NCBI GenBank assembly: GCA_026126065.1
Contig: JAHCJY010000005.1
Span: 1 to 64,000 of the forward strand
Source: Bauldia sp.
Lineage (GTDB): Bacteria > Pseudomonadota > Alphaproteobacteria > Rhizobiales > Kaistiaceae
Direction of reading: 5' to 3'
Length of the DNA: 64,000 nucleotides
In this document: positions 45,080 to 54,350 of the stretch, in pieces
Layout of the letters: each line of letters begins with the position of its first letter
Numbering within the stretch: the stretch's first letter is position 1
Translations under genes and position numbers: made by a program
Notes under the pieces: model-generated
Told to the model about the DNA's origin: nothing
Seen by the model: only the letters and a program-made list of their open reading frames with translations
Database searches by the model: none

Positions 45080-46228
45080 ATGTCCGTCGTGTCCGGGGCT
45101 GCCAAAGAGGCAGCAACTGACCATCCATCGCGTTCGTCCGCAATTGCCCCGGAAGGTGCAACAGAGGAACTGGATCGCGTGGCGCGTCGCCCGGCACGCC
45201 ACTGGGTCGTGCTCGGGGCGCTCGGCGTAGCGCTGGTTCTCGCCTTCCTTCTCGCCATCGCCATCGGTTCCGTGTCGATCCCGCTCGGGTCGGTCGTGTC
45301 GATTCTCCTTGGCGAGATCCCGGAGCGCGCGAGCTGGACCGTGATCGTCAACGACGTCCGGCTGCCGCGCGCCGTCACCGCCGCGATGTCCGGAGCGGCG
45401 CTCGGCATCGCCGGCCTCCAGATGCAGACGCTGCTGCGCAATCCGCTCGCCGATCCGTTCGCGCTTGGCATCACGTCCGGCGCCAGCCTCGGCGTTGCCA
45501 TTGCGGTCCTCGGCGCCGGCAGCGCTGCCGGCGCGCTGCTCGGTGGCGCGTTCGGCCTTGCGGGGGACCTTGCGGTGGCGGCGGCGGCCATCCTCGGCGC
45601 CTTCGCCGTCCTCGTGCCCGTTCTCCTGCTGGCGAGCCGCGTCCGGAACGCCGCGACGATCCTCATCATCGGCCTGATGTTCGGCTACGCGGTGCAGTCG
45701 GTTGTGACGATCCTCGTCGTCGGCACGTCCTTCGAGCAGCTGCAGCGCTGGATCGCGTGGGGCCATGGCTCGTTCGGCGGCGTCACGTCGAACCAGCTCG
45801 CGATCTACGTTCCCCTTCTCGCGCTCGGCATCGGCCTTGCCGCGGCAACGACCAAGCAGCTCAACGCGCTCCTTCTCGGCGAGGCGTACGCGAAGTCGAT
45901 GGGCCTCAACGTCCGCGCCATGCGCATCGCGACGCTGGCCGGCGCTTCGACGCTTGCCGGCGTCGTCACCGCCTTCTGCGGCCCGATCGTCTTCCTCGGC
46001 GTGGCGATTCCGCATCTCGCCCGCGGCCTCGTCGGCACTTCCGATCACCGCATGCTCGTGCCGGCGGTCATTCTCCTCGGGGCGGTCGTGGCGCTCCTTG
46101 CCCAGCTCGCCGCGCTCGTTGCGAGCGGGGAGGGGCTCCTGCCACTCAACGCCGTCACCTCGCTCATCGGCGCGCCGGTGGTCGTGTTCGTCATCCTCCG
46201 TTCGCGTCGCGGGGCGTTTGTCGGATGA
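45080..46228 (+). CDS. FecCD/BtuC-type ABC importer permease
   Basis: The 382-residue protein has about ten membrane spans. The family signatures are VRLPRAVTAAMSGAALGIAGLQMQ (shown here in part), NPLADPFALGITSGASLG and GPIVFLGVAIPHLARGLVG. This class moves cobalamin, haem or siderophore-iron, and the riboswitch upstream points to a cobalamin-type corrinoid. The ATG at 45080 has GGGGTG upstream; its stop overlaps the ATPase gene by 4 bases. Confidence 0.9.
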   Translation: MSVVSGAAKEAATDHPSRSSAIAPEGATEELDRVARRPARHWVVLGALGVALVLAFLLAIAIGSVSIPLGSVVSILLGEIPERASWTVIVNDVRLPRAVTAAMSGAALGIAGLQMQTLLRNPLADPFALGITSGASLGVAIAVLGAGSAAGALLGGAFGLAGDLAVAAAAILGAFAVLVPVLLLASRVRNAATILIIGLMFGYAVQSVVTILVVGTSFEQLQRWIAWGHGSFGGVTSNQLAIYVPLLALGIGLAAATTKQLNALLLGEAYAKSMGLNVRAMRIATLAGASTLAGVVTAFCGPIVFLGVAIPHLARGLVGTSDHRMLVPAVILLGAVVALLAQLAALVASGEGLLPLNAVTSLIGAPVVVFVILRSRRGAFVG

Positions 46229-47250
46229 GTGCCGTCGCCCTCGAAGCCGAAAGCCTCGTGGTCGGCTACCGCCGCCGCGGCCGGAAGCTGCCGGTGCTGC
46301 CCGCGCTCGACCTTGCCGTGCGAACCGGCGAGTTCGTGTGCCTCCTCGGCCCCAATGGCGCGGGCAAGTCGACGCTCCTCCGCACGCTCGCGACGGTGCA
46401 GCGGCCGCTCGGTGGCGTGCTGCGCATCGGCGGCGCCGAGGTTTCGACGCTCCGCCAGGTCGAGATCGGCCGCCGGATCGGCCTGGTGCAGACCGAACGG
46501 CTCGATGTCGGCGCGCTCACTGCCTATGCGGTGGTGAGCCTCGGCCGCTATCCGCATATTGGCTGGGGCGGTCATCTCGGCCCCGCGGACCATGCCGCCG
46601 TGCGGCGTGCGCTCGACAATGTTGGCGCCGCCCATCTCGCCCACCGCGACATCGGCGAGCTCTCCGACGGCGAGCGCCAGCGGATCAACATCGCCCGCGC
46701 CCTCGCGCAGGAGCCGGCGATCCTGATTCTCGACGAGCCGACCGCCTTCCTCGACATTGGCTCGCGCGTCGAACTGATGGGTCTCCTCCGCCGCCTCGCC
46801 CGCGAGAGTGGCCTTGCCGTCGTCGCCTCGACGCACGACCTCGACCTCGCGCTCCGCTCCGCCGACACCGTGTGGCTGATGAGCCTTGGCCGGCTCCAGG
46901 CCGGTGCGCCGGAGGATCTCGTCTTCGGCGGCGAGTTCGAGGCCGCGTTCGGCAGCGAGCGGATCGCCTTCCGCACCGACGAGCGCACGTTTCGCCTCCG
47001 CACCGGCTCCGGCCGGCCGGCGATCGTCCGCGGCGACGGCCTCAGCGCGATCCTCGCGGGCGCCGTCCTCGAGCGCGAGGGCTGGGCGATGGTGGCCGAA
47101 CCGTCGGCCGGAACGCTCGTCGTCACGGCCGGCCCCGCGAACGGCGAATGGCGCGCCGAGATGGGCGGGACGGTTGCCCGCGGCACGACCTACGCGGAAC
47201 TCGCCACGCTCGCGCGCGGCCTGCCCGAGCACACCTCATCCACCGTCTGA
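46225..47250 (+). CDS. BtuD/FecE-type ABC importer ATPase with C-terminal extension
   Basis: This 341-residue ATPase has Walker A GPNGAGKST, signature ELSDGERQRINIARALAQ, Walker B ILILDEPTAF and the switch His in STHDLDLA. The core ends near residue 245; about 95 further residues (ERTFRLRTGSGRPAIV to the end) form an extension absent from E. coli BtuD, perhaps a regulatory domain. The start overlaps the permease stop (ATGA). Confidence 0.92.
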   Translation: MSAVALEAESLVVGYRRRGRKLPVLPALDLAVRTGEFVCLLGPNGAGKSTLLRTLATVQRPLGGVLRIGGAEVSTLRQVEIGRRIGLVQTERLDVGALTAYAVVSLGRYPHIGWGGHLGPADHAAVRRALDNVGAAHLAHRDIGELSDGERQRINIARALAQEPAILILDEPTAFLDIGSRVELMGLLRRLARESGLAVVASTHDLDLALRSADTVWLMSLGRLQAGAPEDLVFGGEFEAAFGSERIAFRTDERTFRLRTGSGRPAIVRGDGLSAILAGAVLEREGWAMVAEPSAGTLVVTAGPANGEWRAEMGGTVARGTTYAELATLARGLPEHTSSTV

Positions 47251-47270
47251 AGAAACACAGGAATATGCAT

Positions 47271-48476
47271 ATGCTGCAGCGACTTGTCTTGCCGTCCGGA
47301 ATCTTCTTCGGAGCCGCGCTCCTCGCTGGCTCGGCCCTCGCCCAGGCGCCGGCCGCGAACATTGCCGAGGGGTGCGTGGCCACGTTCGACCCGACGGCGG
47401 ACTATTTCCCGGACAAGGTCGTCGTGGAGCACGCCGCCGGTTTTAGCGTGACCTATTTCGACTCGTACAAGGTCGTGACCGTGGCCGAGCCGTTCCAGGG
47501 CGGCGCGCCGGAGACATACGTCCTCCTCCAGTGCGGTGCGCCGGAGCCCGAGCTCGCCGGTGATCTCGCCGGCGCGACAATCATTCCCGTGCCGGTCGAA
47601 ACGGTCTTCTCCGCCAGCGCCACGCACAACCCGATGCTCGAGGCGCTCGGTGTGCTCGACCGCCTCACCGGCGTCAGCTCGCTCGCCTACACCGCAACGC
47701 AGGCGGTGATCGACCGCGGCGCCGCGGGCGACATCGTCGAGTTCGCGCCGACCTTCGAGACGAATGTCGAGGTGATCCTCGACGCCGGCCCGCAGCTTCT
47801 CATGACGGGGGGCGCCGACGATCCGGCGTACCGAACGCTGCGAGGTGCGGGCATTCCGATCGTCGCCAACGCGGAGTGGCTCGAGGCCGACATCCTCGGC
47901 CGTGCCGAATGGATCAAGTACATCGCGCTGTTCTTCAACGCCGAGGCGACGGCGGAGACGGTGTTCGGCGAGATCGACGCCGCCTACGCCGCAGCGGTGG
48001 CGCTGGGTGCCTCGGTCCCGGAGGCGGAGCGGCCGCTGGTGTTCTCAGGGTCGGGATTCCAGGGCATCTTCTACGCCTCGGGCGGTGCTTCCTACGTCGC
48101 CCAGGCCATCGTCGCGGCGGGCGCCACCTATGTCTTTGCCGACAACCGCGACGCCGGCTCCATCGCGTTCGCGGATCTCGAGCAGCTCCTCGACCGCGCC
48201 GGCGATGCGCCGTTCTGGATCAACGCGGCCACGAACTACCGGACCCTGGCCGACATCGTCGCCGAGGAACCGCGGCTGGCCGCGCTTCCCGCCTCGCAGT
48301 CCGGCCAGGTGTGGGTCTACGACCGCATGTCGACCGCGTCGGGAGCACTTGGCTACTGGGAACTCGGCGTGATGCGGCCCGACCTGATCCTCCTCGACAT
48401 GCTCGCGATCTTCCACCCCGATCTGGTGCCGGACCACGACCTCGTCTTCTACCGGTCGATCGAGGCGACGCGGTAG
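47271..48476 (+). CDS. periplasmic binding protein of the riboswitch-controlled importer
   Basis: This 401-residue exported protein has a signal LPSGIFFGAALLAGSALAQ and the class III binding fold of BtuF/FepB proteins (VVVEHAAGFSVTYFDSYKVV, LQCGAPEPELAGDL, then a long linking helix and EEPRLAALPASQSGQVWVYD). It is larger than E. coli BtuF. The ATG at 47271 is better spaced from AGGA than the ATG at 47265. It is the third gene of the operon; no outer-membrane receptor gene adjoins. Confidence 0.85.
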   Translation: MLQRLVLPSGIFFGAALLAGSALAQAPAANIAEGCVATFDPTADYFPDKVVVEHAAGFSVTYFDSYKVVTVAEPFQGGAPETYVLLQCGAPEPELAGDLAGATIIPVPVETVFSASATHNPMLEALGVLDRLTGVSSLAYTATQAVIDRGAAGDIVEFAPTFETNVEVILDAGPQLLMTGGADDPAYRTLRGAGIPIVANAEWLEADILGRAEWIKYIALFFNAEATAETVFGEIDAAYAAAVALGASVPEAERPLVFSGSGFQGIFYASGGASYVAQAIVAAGATYVFADNRDAGSIAFADLEQLLDRAGDAPFWINAATNYRTLADIVAEEPRLAALPASQSGQVWVYDRMSTASGALGYWELGVMRPDLILLDMLAIFHPDLVPDHDLVFYRSIEATR

Positions 48477-48513
48477 CGCCGGCCCGCAGCCAGGGATTGT
48501 CACAGACGAAGAA

Positions 48514-48538
48514 AGGGGCTCCGCGGTGCGGAGCCTCT
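48514..48538. terminator. bidirectional terminator between converging genes
   Basis: An 11-bp stem (AGGGGCTCCGC / GCGGAGCCTCT, one G-T pair) with a GGT loop lies between two convergent stops. On the minus strand it is followed by the pyrimidine run CCTTTCTTC. Confidence 0.55.
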
Positions 48539-48557
48539 CCGCCCGGTCAGGGCCGCC

Positions 48558-49223
48558 CTAGCGGCCCAGGCGGAGGGTCACGCCCGCGCGAATGGTGTGG
48601 CCACCGGCGGCGACGAAGTGGGCGGTGCCGGGATTGGTCGGGCCGAGGTCGATCAGCTCGTCGCCGACAAATACGTGGCGGTACTCGACGAAGCCCGCGA
48701 CCCACCGGTTGAACGCATGCTCGACGCCCGCGCCGAAATGCCTCCCATAGCCCTGGGAAAGCCCCGAGTGGAACCACACGGTGTCAGTGTCCTGCGACGC
48801 CGTCGGGCCGCCCGATGTCGTCACGCGCGAGAAGTTGAATCCAGCCTGCACGTAGACCAGGTTCCGGGCAGCGCCATAGCCGACGCGGAAGAGCACCGAC
48901 GTGGTGTGGTCGATGTGGAACGTTCCCGAATTCGGGTTGCCGGTGTAGCCGCCGCCGACGGTGTTGTAGGTCCAGTCGACACCGATGCCGGCGACGAGAC
49001 GGCCAAAATCGAAGTCGAACCGCCCCATCACGCCGAGCATGCCTCCCGAGATGCCGAACGCGGCCGGCGGCGCGCCGTCGGGAATATCGGAGGCATGGCC
49101 GACGAAGCCGGCGCCGATCACGCCGACGCGGAAACCGGACCAGTCATGGGAGTCCTGCGCCAGGGCGCCTGAGCCAGCACAAAACGCAATCGCCGCCGCG
49201 GCTGCGCGAAACGCGCCCATCAT
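48558..49223 (-). CDS. Omp25/31-like outer-membrane beta-barrel protein
   Basis: This 221-residue exported protein has a signal (AAAAAIAFCAGSGALAQ), then DWSGFRVGVIGAGFVGHA, the usual opening of rhizobial Omp25/31 barrels. Alternating amphipathic strands follow to a C-terminal GHTIRAGVTLRLGR. It should be a small outer-membrane barrel. ATG 49223 has GGGGGA 8 bases upstream; ATG 49220 is almost equivalent. Confidence 0.8.
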   Translation of the reverse strand: MMGAFRAAAAAIAFCAGSGALAQDSHDWSGFRVGVIGAGFVGHASDIPDGAPPAAFGISGGMLGVMGRFDFDFGRLVAGIGVDWTYNTVGGGYTGNPNSGTFHIDHTTSVLFRVGYGAARNLVYVQAGFNFSRVTTSGGPTASQDTDTVWFHSGLSQGYGRHFGAGVEHAFNRWVAGFVEYRHVFVGDELIDLGPTNPGTAHFVAAGGHTIRAGVTLRLGR

Positions 49224-49525
49224 CGCCGAATCCCCCACGCCCGTCGCCTGGACAGTAGAGGATTCGCCGCCGCGGACCGTGGCGCGCTCGTCACAACCGG
49301 GAAGGAATCAGTCGTCGGAAGTGGGTCCGCCACGCGGCGGGAACGCAGTCTTGCCACCGATCCCTGTCGACGGCGTGCCGGTTGCAGGCACTGTTGCCCC
49401 GATGCAACGATCGGTGGGCATCGTCTCGCTGCCGCCGTCCGCATTGTGGCGCTTCCGTGGCGAATGTGCACTACGTACGGTAGTGGCTGGGCGAGAATCG
49501 TGCCCGCCTTCACGGGGCATTCGAA

Positions 49526-50494
49526 ATGACGAAGAAATTCCTGATGGCCTCCGCGGCCGGTGCGGCTCTCTGCGCGTCCATGGGCAGCGTGCAGGCCGCT
49601 GATGTGATGCCGATCGTCGTTCCGGTGGTGACGCCGGTCGTCGTGCCGGTGCCCGGTCCGGTCCGGGTCGTGCAGTTCGAGACGACCCTTGCCACGATCT
49701 TCCCGGGTTCGGGTATGTTCTTCCTCGATTCGGCTGGGGCCGTCGATGTGCGGACGGCGTCGGGTTGGGGCTTCCAGTTGTCATCCGGCAACAGCCATGT
49801 GTTCGGGAATGGCGGATACCTCACCGTGAACGGTCGCGTGTACCGGGCCATGGGTGACGCAACCATCGGCGTGTTCGTCAATACGGCGTTCGATTACGGT
49901 ATGGGGGGGATCAGTCTCCAGGGCTACGGGTTCGGCGTCGACGCGGACTACCACACGGAAGGCGTCGATCTCTTCTACGCGCTGGGGGCCTTCTTCAACG
50001 GCGGGTTCTTCGCCGGTGTCCAGTCGGTCTTCCTTGCCGATGTCGAGCGCGGCAACTTCCGCATCGAGGCCGCTTCCCTCGTGCAGGGGCCTCCCCTGAA
50101 CGGCTTTGGCGGAGTTCAGGTCGGCTATGCGCTCGGCCCGGTCACGCCTTACGCCTTCCTCGCCGGAGCCTTCGGGGGCGGGTTCGGCGGCGTCGCCGGG
50201 GTTGGCCTCGAGTTCGAGCACGAGGTTGGGGACCGCCTGACCCTCACGGCCGATGCCCTGCTTGGCGTAGGGTATGGGATGGCGCCTCCCGGCCTGGCAT
50301 GGCTTGCGCAGGCTGGCTTCGAGTACACCCTCGGCGCCGGCGGAGACGGCCCGTTCACAATCGAGGGCAGGATCACGACTGGAACCGGTGGCGGGTTTGC
50401 CGCCGAGATCGGCATCGGCCTGAAGTTCGGCGACGGCCGGGTTACCGGAACGGGCGGCATCCTGTTCGCCGACCTTCCGGAATGGTTCCTCTAG
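49526..50494 (+). CDS. exported beta-rich envelope protein, copy 1 of a tandem pair
   Basis: The 322-residue protein has a signal peptide (FLMASAAGAALCASMGSVQA), then ADVMPIVVPVVTP, shared exactly with the next gene. A Gly-rich alternating-strand chain follows, ending AAEIGIGLKFGDGRVTG and LPEWFL. The composition (many Gly, Phe, Tyr, Val) suggests an outer-membrane barrel. No named family was recognised. Copies 1 and 2 differ widely in the middle, so the duplication is not recent. Confidence 0.75.
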   Translation: MTKKFLMASAAGAALCASMGSVQAADVMPIVVPVVTPVVVPVPGPVRVVQFETTLATIFPGSGMFFLDSAGAVDVRTASGWGFQLSSGNSHVFGNGGYLTVNGRVYRAMGDATIGVFVNTAFDYGMGGISLQGYGFGVDADYHTEGVDLFYALGAFFNGGFFAGVQSVFLADVERGNFRIEAASLVQGPPLNGFGGVQVGYALGPVTPYAFLAGAFGGGFGGVAGVGLEFEHEVGDRLTLTADALLGVGYGMAPPGLAWLAQAGFEYTLGAGGDGPFTIEGRITTGTGGGFAAEIGIGLKFGDGRVTGTGGILFADLPEWFL

Positions 50495-50516
50495 CAGCCT
50501 CAGGCCTCTCCTGAAT

Positions 50517-50680
50517 CGAACAGGCTGCCCTGGTCACGCGACGGCGCGCCCCTGCGCCGTCGCGGCTTTTTCGGCCCGACGCCAGCCGTGGAGACGATCG
50601 CGGCGCGTGCGACGATCCAATCGTCCTGCCGGCGCAAGCACGCCGCCGCGGGCAAGGACACCTTCCTTCAACAGCTGAGG
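50517..50680 (-). pseudogene. relic copy of the xseA 3' end
   Basis: From 50517 the plus strand matches the end of xseA (from 51911): GAACAGGCTGCCCTG and the following 50 bases differ at only seven positions. After about 50600 the match resumes beyond a deletion with CGATC(G/C)AATCGTCCTGCCGG (51911-copy near 52065), and it fades near 50680. It is a truncated, decayed piece without function as a gene, left by a segmental duplication. Confidence 0.85.
50539..50571 (+). terminator. terminator formed by the xseA relic
   Basis: CGACGGCGC / GCGCCGTCG form a 9-bp stem with a 6-base loop, followed by CGGC and TTTTT. The intact xseA copy has TTCTT at the T-run. It lies 45 bases after the copy 1 stop. 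Confidence 0.6.
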
Positions 50681-50881
50681 CGTCTCGGCCCTTCGCTGCG
50701 AAGTGGTGCGTTCACTCCGGTTCCAGGCTCGGAGGTGTTGCGGCGAGGCAACGGAGTCCGGCTATTTCAACTTGGGGTCGTCAGCACTTGTGGCGCGACG
50801 AAGACGACTGTGCGTTTCTGTACCGTTAGGATTTGCCGTCCGGAGCATCCGTGATTCTGCTCCGCCGAAGGGGGTTGGAAC

Positions 50882-51853
50882 GTGAAGAAGATCGTGCTGA
50901 CGAGTTCGGCGGCCGCCATAGCGCTGGCGGCCGCTGCGAGTGCGGCCCAGGCGGCAGACGTGATGCCGATTGTCGTGCCGGTCGTAACACCGGCGGTCGT
51001 ACCGCCGCCGGGTCCGGTCAAGGTCGTGCAGATCGACACGACGCTTTCCGGCTATCCTTCCGGGCTGAGCCTGGACACATATGCCGGCGTTGACGTCCGG
51101 AGCGTATCCGGCTGGGGCTTCAACCTGATCGTTGGCAATAGCGTCTTCCTCGATGGGCCGCCCCTCGATGGGTTCATCGAGGCTGAAGGGCGCATCTATC
51201 GCGCGATCGGCAATGGCACGGTCGGCGTGTTCGCGTCGACGGGCGCCGCCTTCACCCTCGGCTTAGGCGTGGCTGGCATTGGCACGGCCTTTGGCATCGA
51301 CGCGGACTACAAGACGGACGACGTTCATCTGTATTATTCCCTCGGAGCGATGTTCTCCGGTGGTTTCGATGGTATCCAGTCATTATTCGCTGGATCGATC
51401 GACCGCGGGAACTTCAAGGTTGACGTAATCTCGCTTGTCATTGGCCCGCCGCTGTTCGGCTTGGCAAGCGCGAAGGTCGGCTATTCGTTCGGTCCCATCA
51501 CGCCTTATGTTCGGGTGCTGGGCGCGTTCACCGGGGGCGGCTTTGGCGGCCTCGTAGGTGCCGGCGTGGACCTCGAACACACTGTTGGGGACCGCCTGAC
51601 GCTAACGGCCAACGCCGAGGTGGACCTCGGCTTCAGCCTGATGGGAACGACTCTCGCCTGGACGGCCGAGGCCGGCTTCGAATACACAATCGGTGCAGTA
51701 GGCGGTCCGCTGTCCCTTCGCGGCAACGTAGGCGGTGGCCCGGGTCCCGGCCTGTCGTTCGAGATTGGCATCGGGCTGAAGTTCGGCGGAGGACGGGTGA
51801 CCGGAATTGGTGGCATCGTGTTCGACGACCTCCTTGATGACTTCCTGTTGTAG
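50882..51853 (+). CDS. exported beta-rich envelope protein, copy 2 of a tandem pair
   Basis: This 323-residue paralogue of the gene at 49526 has signal KKIVLTSSAAAIALAAAASAAQA, then ADVMPIVVPVVTP, and a matching end FEIGIGLKFGGGRVTG. Start is a GTG at 50882 with AAGGGGG before it. It converges on xseA with a 41-base gap, whose coding end can also act as its terminator hairpin. It is probably a sister outer-membrane barrel, perhaps with changed surface loops. Confidence 0.75.
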   Translation: MKKIVLTSSAAAIALAAAASAAQAADVMPIVVPVVTPAVVPPPGPVKVVQIDTTLSGYPSGLSLDTYAGVDVRSVSGWGFNLIVGNSVFLDGPPLDGFIEAEGRIYRAIGNGTVGVFASTGAAFTLGLGVAGIGTAFGIDADYKTDDVHLYYSLGAMFSGGFDGIQSLFAGSIDRGNFKVDVISLVIGPPLFGLASAKVGYSFGPITPYVRVLGAFTGGGFGGLVGAGVDLEHTVGDRLTLTANAEVDLGFSLMGTTLAWTAEAGFEYTIGAVGGPLSLRGNVGGGPGPGLSFEIGIGLKFGGGRVTGIGGIVFDDLLDDFLL

Positions 51854-51894
51854 CTCATAGGGCCATCCGGCTGGGCGCCTGACACCCTCGAGGT

Positions 51895-53469
51895 TCAGGC
51901 GTCCCCCGTGCCGAACAGGCTGCCCTGATCCGGCGACGGCGCGCCCATGCGCCGTCGCGGCTTCTTCGGCCTGACCCCGCCGGTCGTCGCGATCGCCGCA
52001 ACGCGGCCGTCGGTGAATTCGAGATCGACCATGCCGCCCGCCGGGACATCGGCCGCGCGCGCCACGATCGAATCGTCCTGCCGGTGCACGAGGACGTAGC
52101 CGCGGGCGAGGATGCTCTCCTTCGACAGCGCGAACGCGTCGAGGAGCTTGTCGAGACCCTCCAGCCGCTGCCAGGCAATCGCAAGGCCCTGCGCCATCGC
52201 GCGATACTGCCGGCTCTGCAATTCCTCCACGCGGCGCCTGCCCTGCGCGAGGCGCTCGATCAGCGGGTCGGCCCGCAGCCGGCGTGAAGACTGGACGAAC
52301 GCGGCGCGCTTCCGCTCGGCATGGACCTCCAGTGCCCGCTGCTTCCGCCCCGCAGCAACCGCGAGCCGCTGCCGCGCCTGCTCCACCAGCCGCATCAGGC
52401 CGCCCGGCGCGAGGCCCGCGACAGCCCGGTCGAGCCGCGCGCGGTGCGCCAGCGCATTTGCGCCGAGCGACCGGCCGAGGCGGGCGGACAACTCGTCGAG
52501 CGAGCGGCGGGGAATGGCGAGGATGTCGGCCGGGCCGGGGAGGGCGCGCGCCGTGGTCGTCACCTCGCGGCGGCCGAGCTCGATCACCCGGCCGATGCCG
52601 ACCCTGCCGCGCGTCACCGCCTTGTCGAGCCGCCCGACGAGCTCCGAGCGGACCGGCACGGCAATTTCGGCGGCGCCCGTCGGTGTCGGCGCCCGCATGT
52701 CGGCGACGAGGTCGAGCAGTGTCGTATCGGTCTCGTGCCCGATCGCCGAGATCAGCGGGATCGCCGATCGCGCCGCTGCGTGGACGACGATCTCCTCGTT
52801 GAACGGCCAGAGATCCTCGAGGCTGCCGCCGCCGCGGGCGATGATGAGGAGGTCGGGCCGCGGCACCGGGCCGCCCGGCTCGATCGCGTTGAAGCCGGCG
52901 ATTGCCGCCGCGACCTCCTCGGCGGCGGTCTCGCCCTGCACGCGCACCGGCCACAGGATGACGCTGGTCGGGCAGCGGTCGGCGAGGCGGTGGAGGATGT
53001 CGCGGATGACCGCGCCTGACGGCGATGTCACGACGCCGATGATTCGCGGCAGGAACGGCAGTGGCCGCTTCCGCGCGGCGTCGAACAGGCCCATCGCCGC
53101 GAGCCGCTTCCGCCGCTCCTCGAGCAGCGCCATCAGCGCGCCGACCCCGGCGGGCTCCAGCGTCTCGATGATCATCTGGTAGTTGGATTTGCCCGGGAAG
53201 GTCGACAGCTTCCCGGTCGCGATGACCTCGAGGCCTTCCTCCGGCTTGAACTTGATCCGGAGCATGCTCGTCCGCCACACGACCGCGTCGAGGCGGGCCT
53301 TGTCGTCCTTCAGCGTGAAATAGGCGTGGCCGGAACTGTGCGGGCCCTTGTAGCCGGAGATTTCGCCGCGCACCCGAACCCAGCCATAGGCATCTTCGAC
53401 CGTGCGCTTCAGCGCGGCCGAAATGCCGGAGACGGTGTACTCTGGGACATTCGGAACGGGCGCTGCCAT
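51895..53469 (-). CDS. xseA: exodeoxyribonuclease VII large subunit
   Basis: The 524-residue catalytic subunit degrades single-stranded DNA to oligonucleotides with XseB. An N-terminal OB fold (VRGEISGYKGPHSSGHAYFTLKD in part) leads to the nuclease domain (IARGGGSLEDLWPFNEE, AIGHETDTTLLDLVAD) and a long coiled coil (about 280-440). A C-terminal region (ILARGYVLVHRQDDSIV) follows, with a basic tail RPKKPRRRMGAPSP. No xseB lies in the window. Its 3' end was the source of the relic at 50517-50680. Confidence 0.94.
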   Translation of the reverse strand: MAAPVPNVPEYTVSGISAALKRTVEDAYGWVRVRGEISGYKGPHSSGHAYFTLKDDKARLDAVVWRTSMLRIKFKPEEGLEVIATGKLSTFPGKSNYQMIIETLEPAGVGALMALLEERRKRLAAMGLFDAARKRPLPFLPRIIGVVTSPSGAVIRDILHRLADRCPTSVILWPVRVQGETAAEEVAAAIAGFNAIEPGGPVPRPDLLIIARGGGSLEDLWPFNEEIVVHAAARSAIPLISAIGHETDTTLLDLVADMRAPTPTGAAEIAVPVRSELVGRLDKAVTRGRVGIGRVIELGRREVTTTARALPGPADILAIPRRSLDELSARLGRSLGANALAHRARLDRAVAGLAPGGLMRLVEQARQRLAVAAGRKQRALEVHAERKRAAFVQSSRRLRADPLIERLAQGRRRVEELQSRQYRAMAQGLAIAWQRLEGLDKLLDAFALSKESILARGYVLVHRQDDSIVARAADVPAGGMVDLEFTDGRVAAIATTGGVRPKKPRRRMGAPSPDQGSLFGTGDA

Positions 53470-53519
53470 GCGCCACAGGTGACGGCCGGCCGGCGGCCCG
53501 TCAAGCCGGGGAGGGGATC

Positions 53520-54284
53520 ATGACCGAGGGCACGCGCCAGCGGCTGTTCGTGCGGACGAGCCTTTCGGCCGGCGCGACGGTGGACCTCGACCCGGCGCAG
53601 ACGAACTACCTCGTCAACGTGCTGCGGATGGCGCCGGGCCAGGCGATCGCCGTCTTCAACGGCCGCGATGGCGAATGGAAAGCGACGCTCATCGAGCGCC
53701 GCCGCCGCAGCTTCGCGCTCACGGCGGAGCGGCAGGACCGCGCCCAGACCGCGCGCCCCGACCTTTACTACCTCTTCGCGCCGCTGAAGCAGGGCCGGCT
53801 CGACTACATGATCCAGAAGGCGGTCGAGATGGGGGCGGGGATGATGACCCCCGTGCTGACCCAGCACACCCAGGTCAGCCGCCTCAACACCGAGCGGATG
53901 GAGGCGAATGCCATCGAGGCGGCCGAGCAGTGCGGCCTCCTGTCGATTCCCCAGATCGACGATGCCGTCCCGCTCGGCCAGCTGCTCGATGCCTGGCCGG
54001 AGGTCGAACCCGAACGGCGCATCGTCTACTGCGACGAGGCGGCGCCGATGGCCGATCCGGTGGCGGCGCTGGGGACCATCAGCGACCGCAAGGTCGCGGT
54101 CCTGATCGGGCCGGAGGGCGGCTTCTCGGCCGACGAACGGACCCGCCTCAGGGCGCTGCCATTCGTCACGCCGATCCGCATCGGACCGCGGATTCTCAGG
54201 GCCGACACGGCGGCCGTGGCGGCCCTTGCCATCGTTCAGGCCGTGCTGGGCGACTGGCGCGAAACCCGGAACCAGACTATTTGA
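53520..54284 (+). CDS. rsmE: 16S rRNA m3U1498 methyltransferase RsmE
   Basis: The 254-residue SPOUT methyltransferase modifies U1498 of 16S rRNA. An N-terminal PUA-like part (TNYLVNVLRMAPGQAIAVFNG) precedes the knot: LLFAPLKQG-like YYLFAPLKQGRLDYMIQKAV, EMGAGMMTPVLTQHTQV, then LIGPEGGFSADE and RIGPRILRADTAAVAAL. It is divergent from xseA by 50 bases and is followed by gshA on the same strand. Confidence 0.92.
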   Translation: MTEGTRQRLFVRTSLSAGATVDLDPAQTNYLVNVLRMAPGQAIAVFNGRDGEWKATLIERRRRSFALTAERQDRAQTARPDLYYLFAPLKQGRLDYMIQKAVEMGAGMMTPVLTQHTQVSRLNTERMEANAIEAAEQCGLLSIPQIDDAVPLGQLLDAWPEVEPERRIVYCDEAAPMADPVAALGTISDRKVAVLIGPEGGFSADERTRLRALPFVTPIRIGPRILRADTAAVAALAIVQAVLGDWRETRNQTI

Positions 54285-54350
54285 CCGCCCCGTTGCCGAC
54301 CTTCGGCCGGGGCATCTGCCGGCCGGGAGGGTTCGCCCAGCGGAGCCTTC

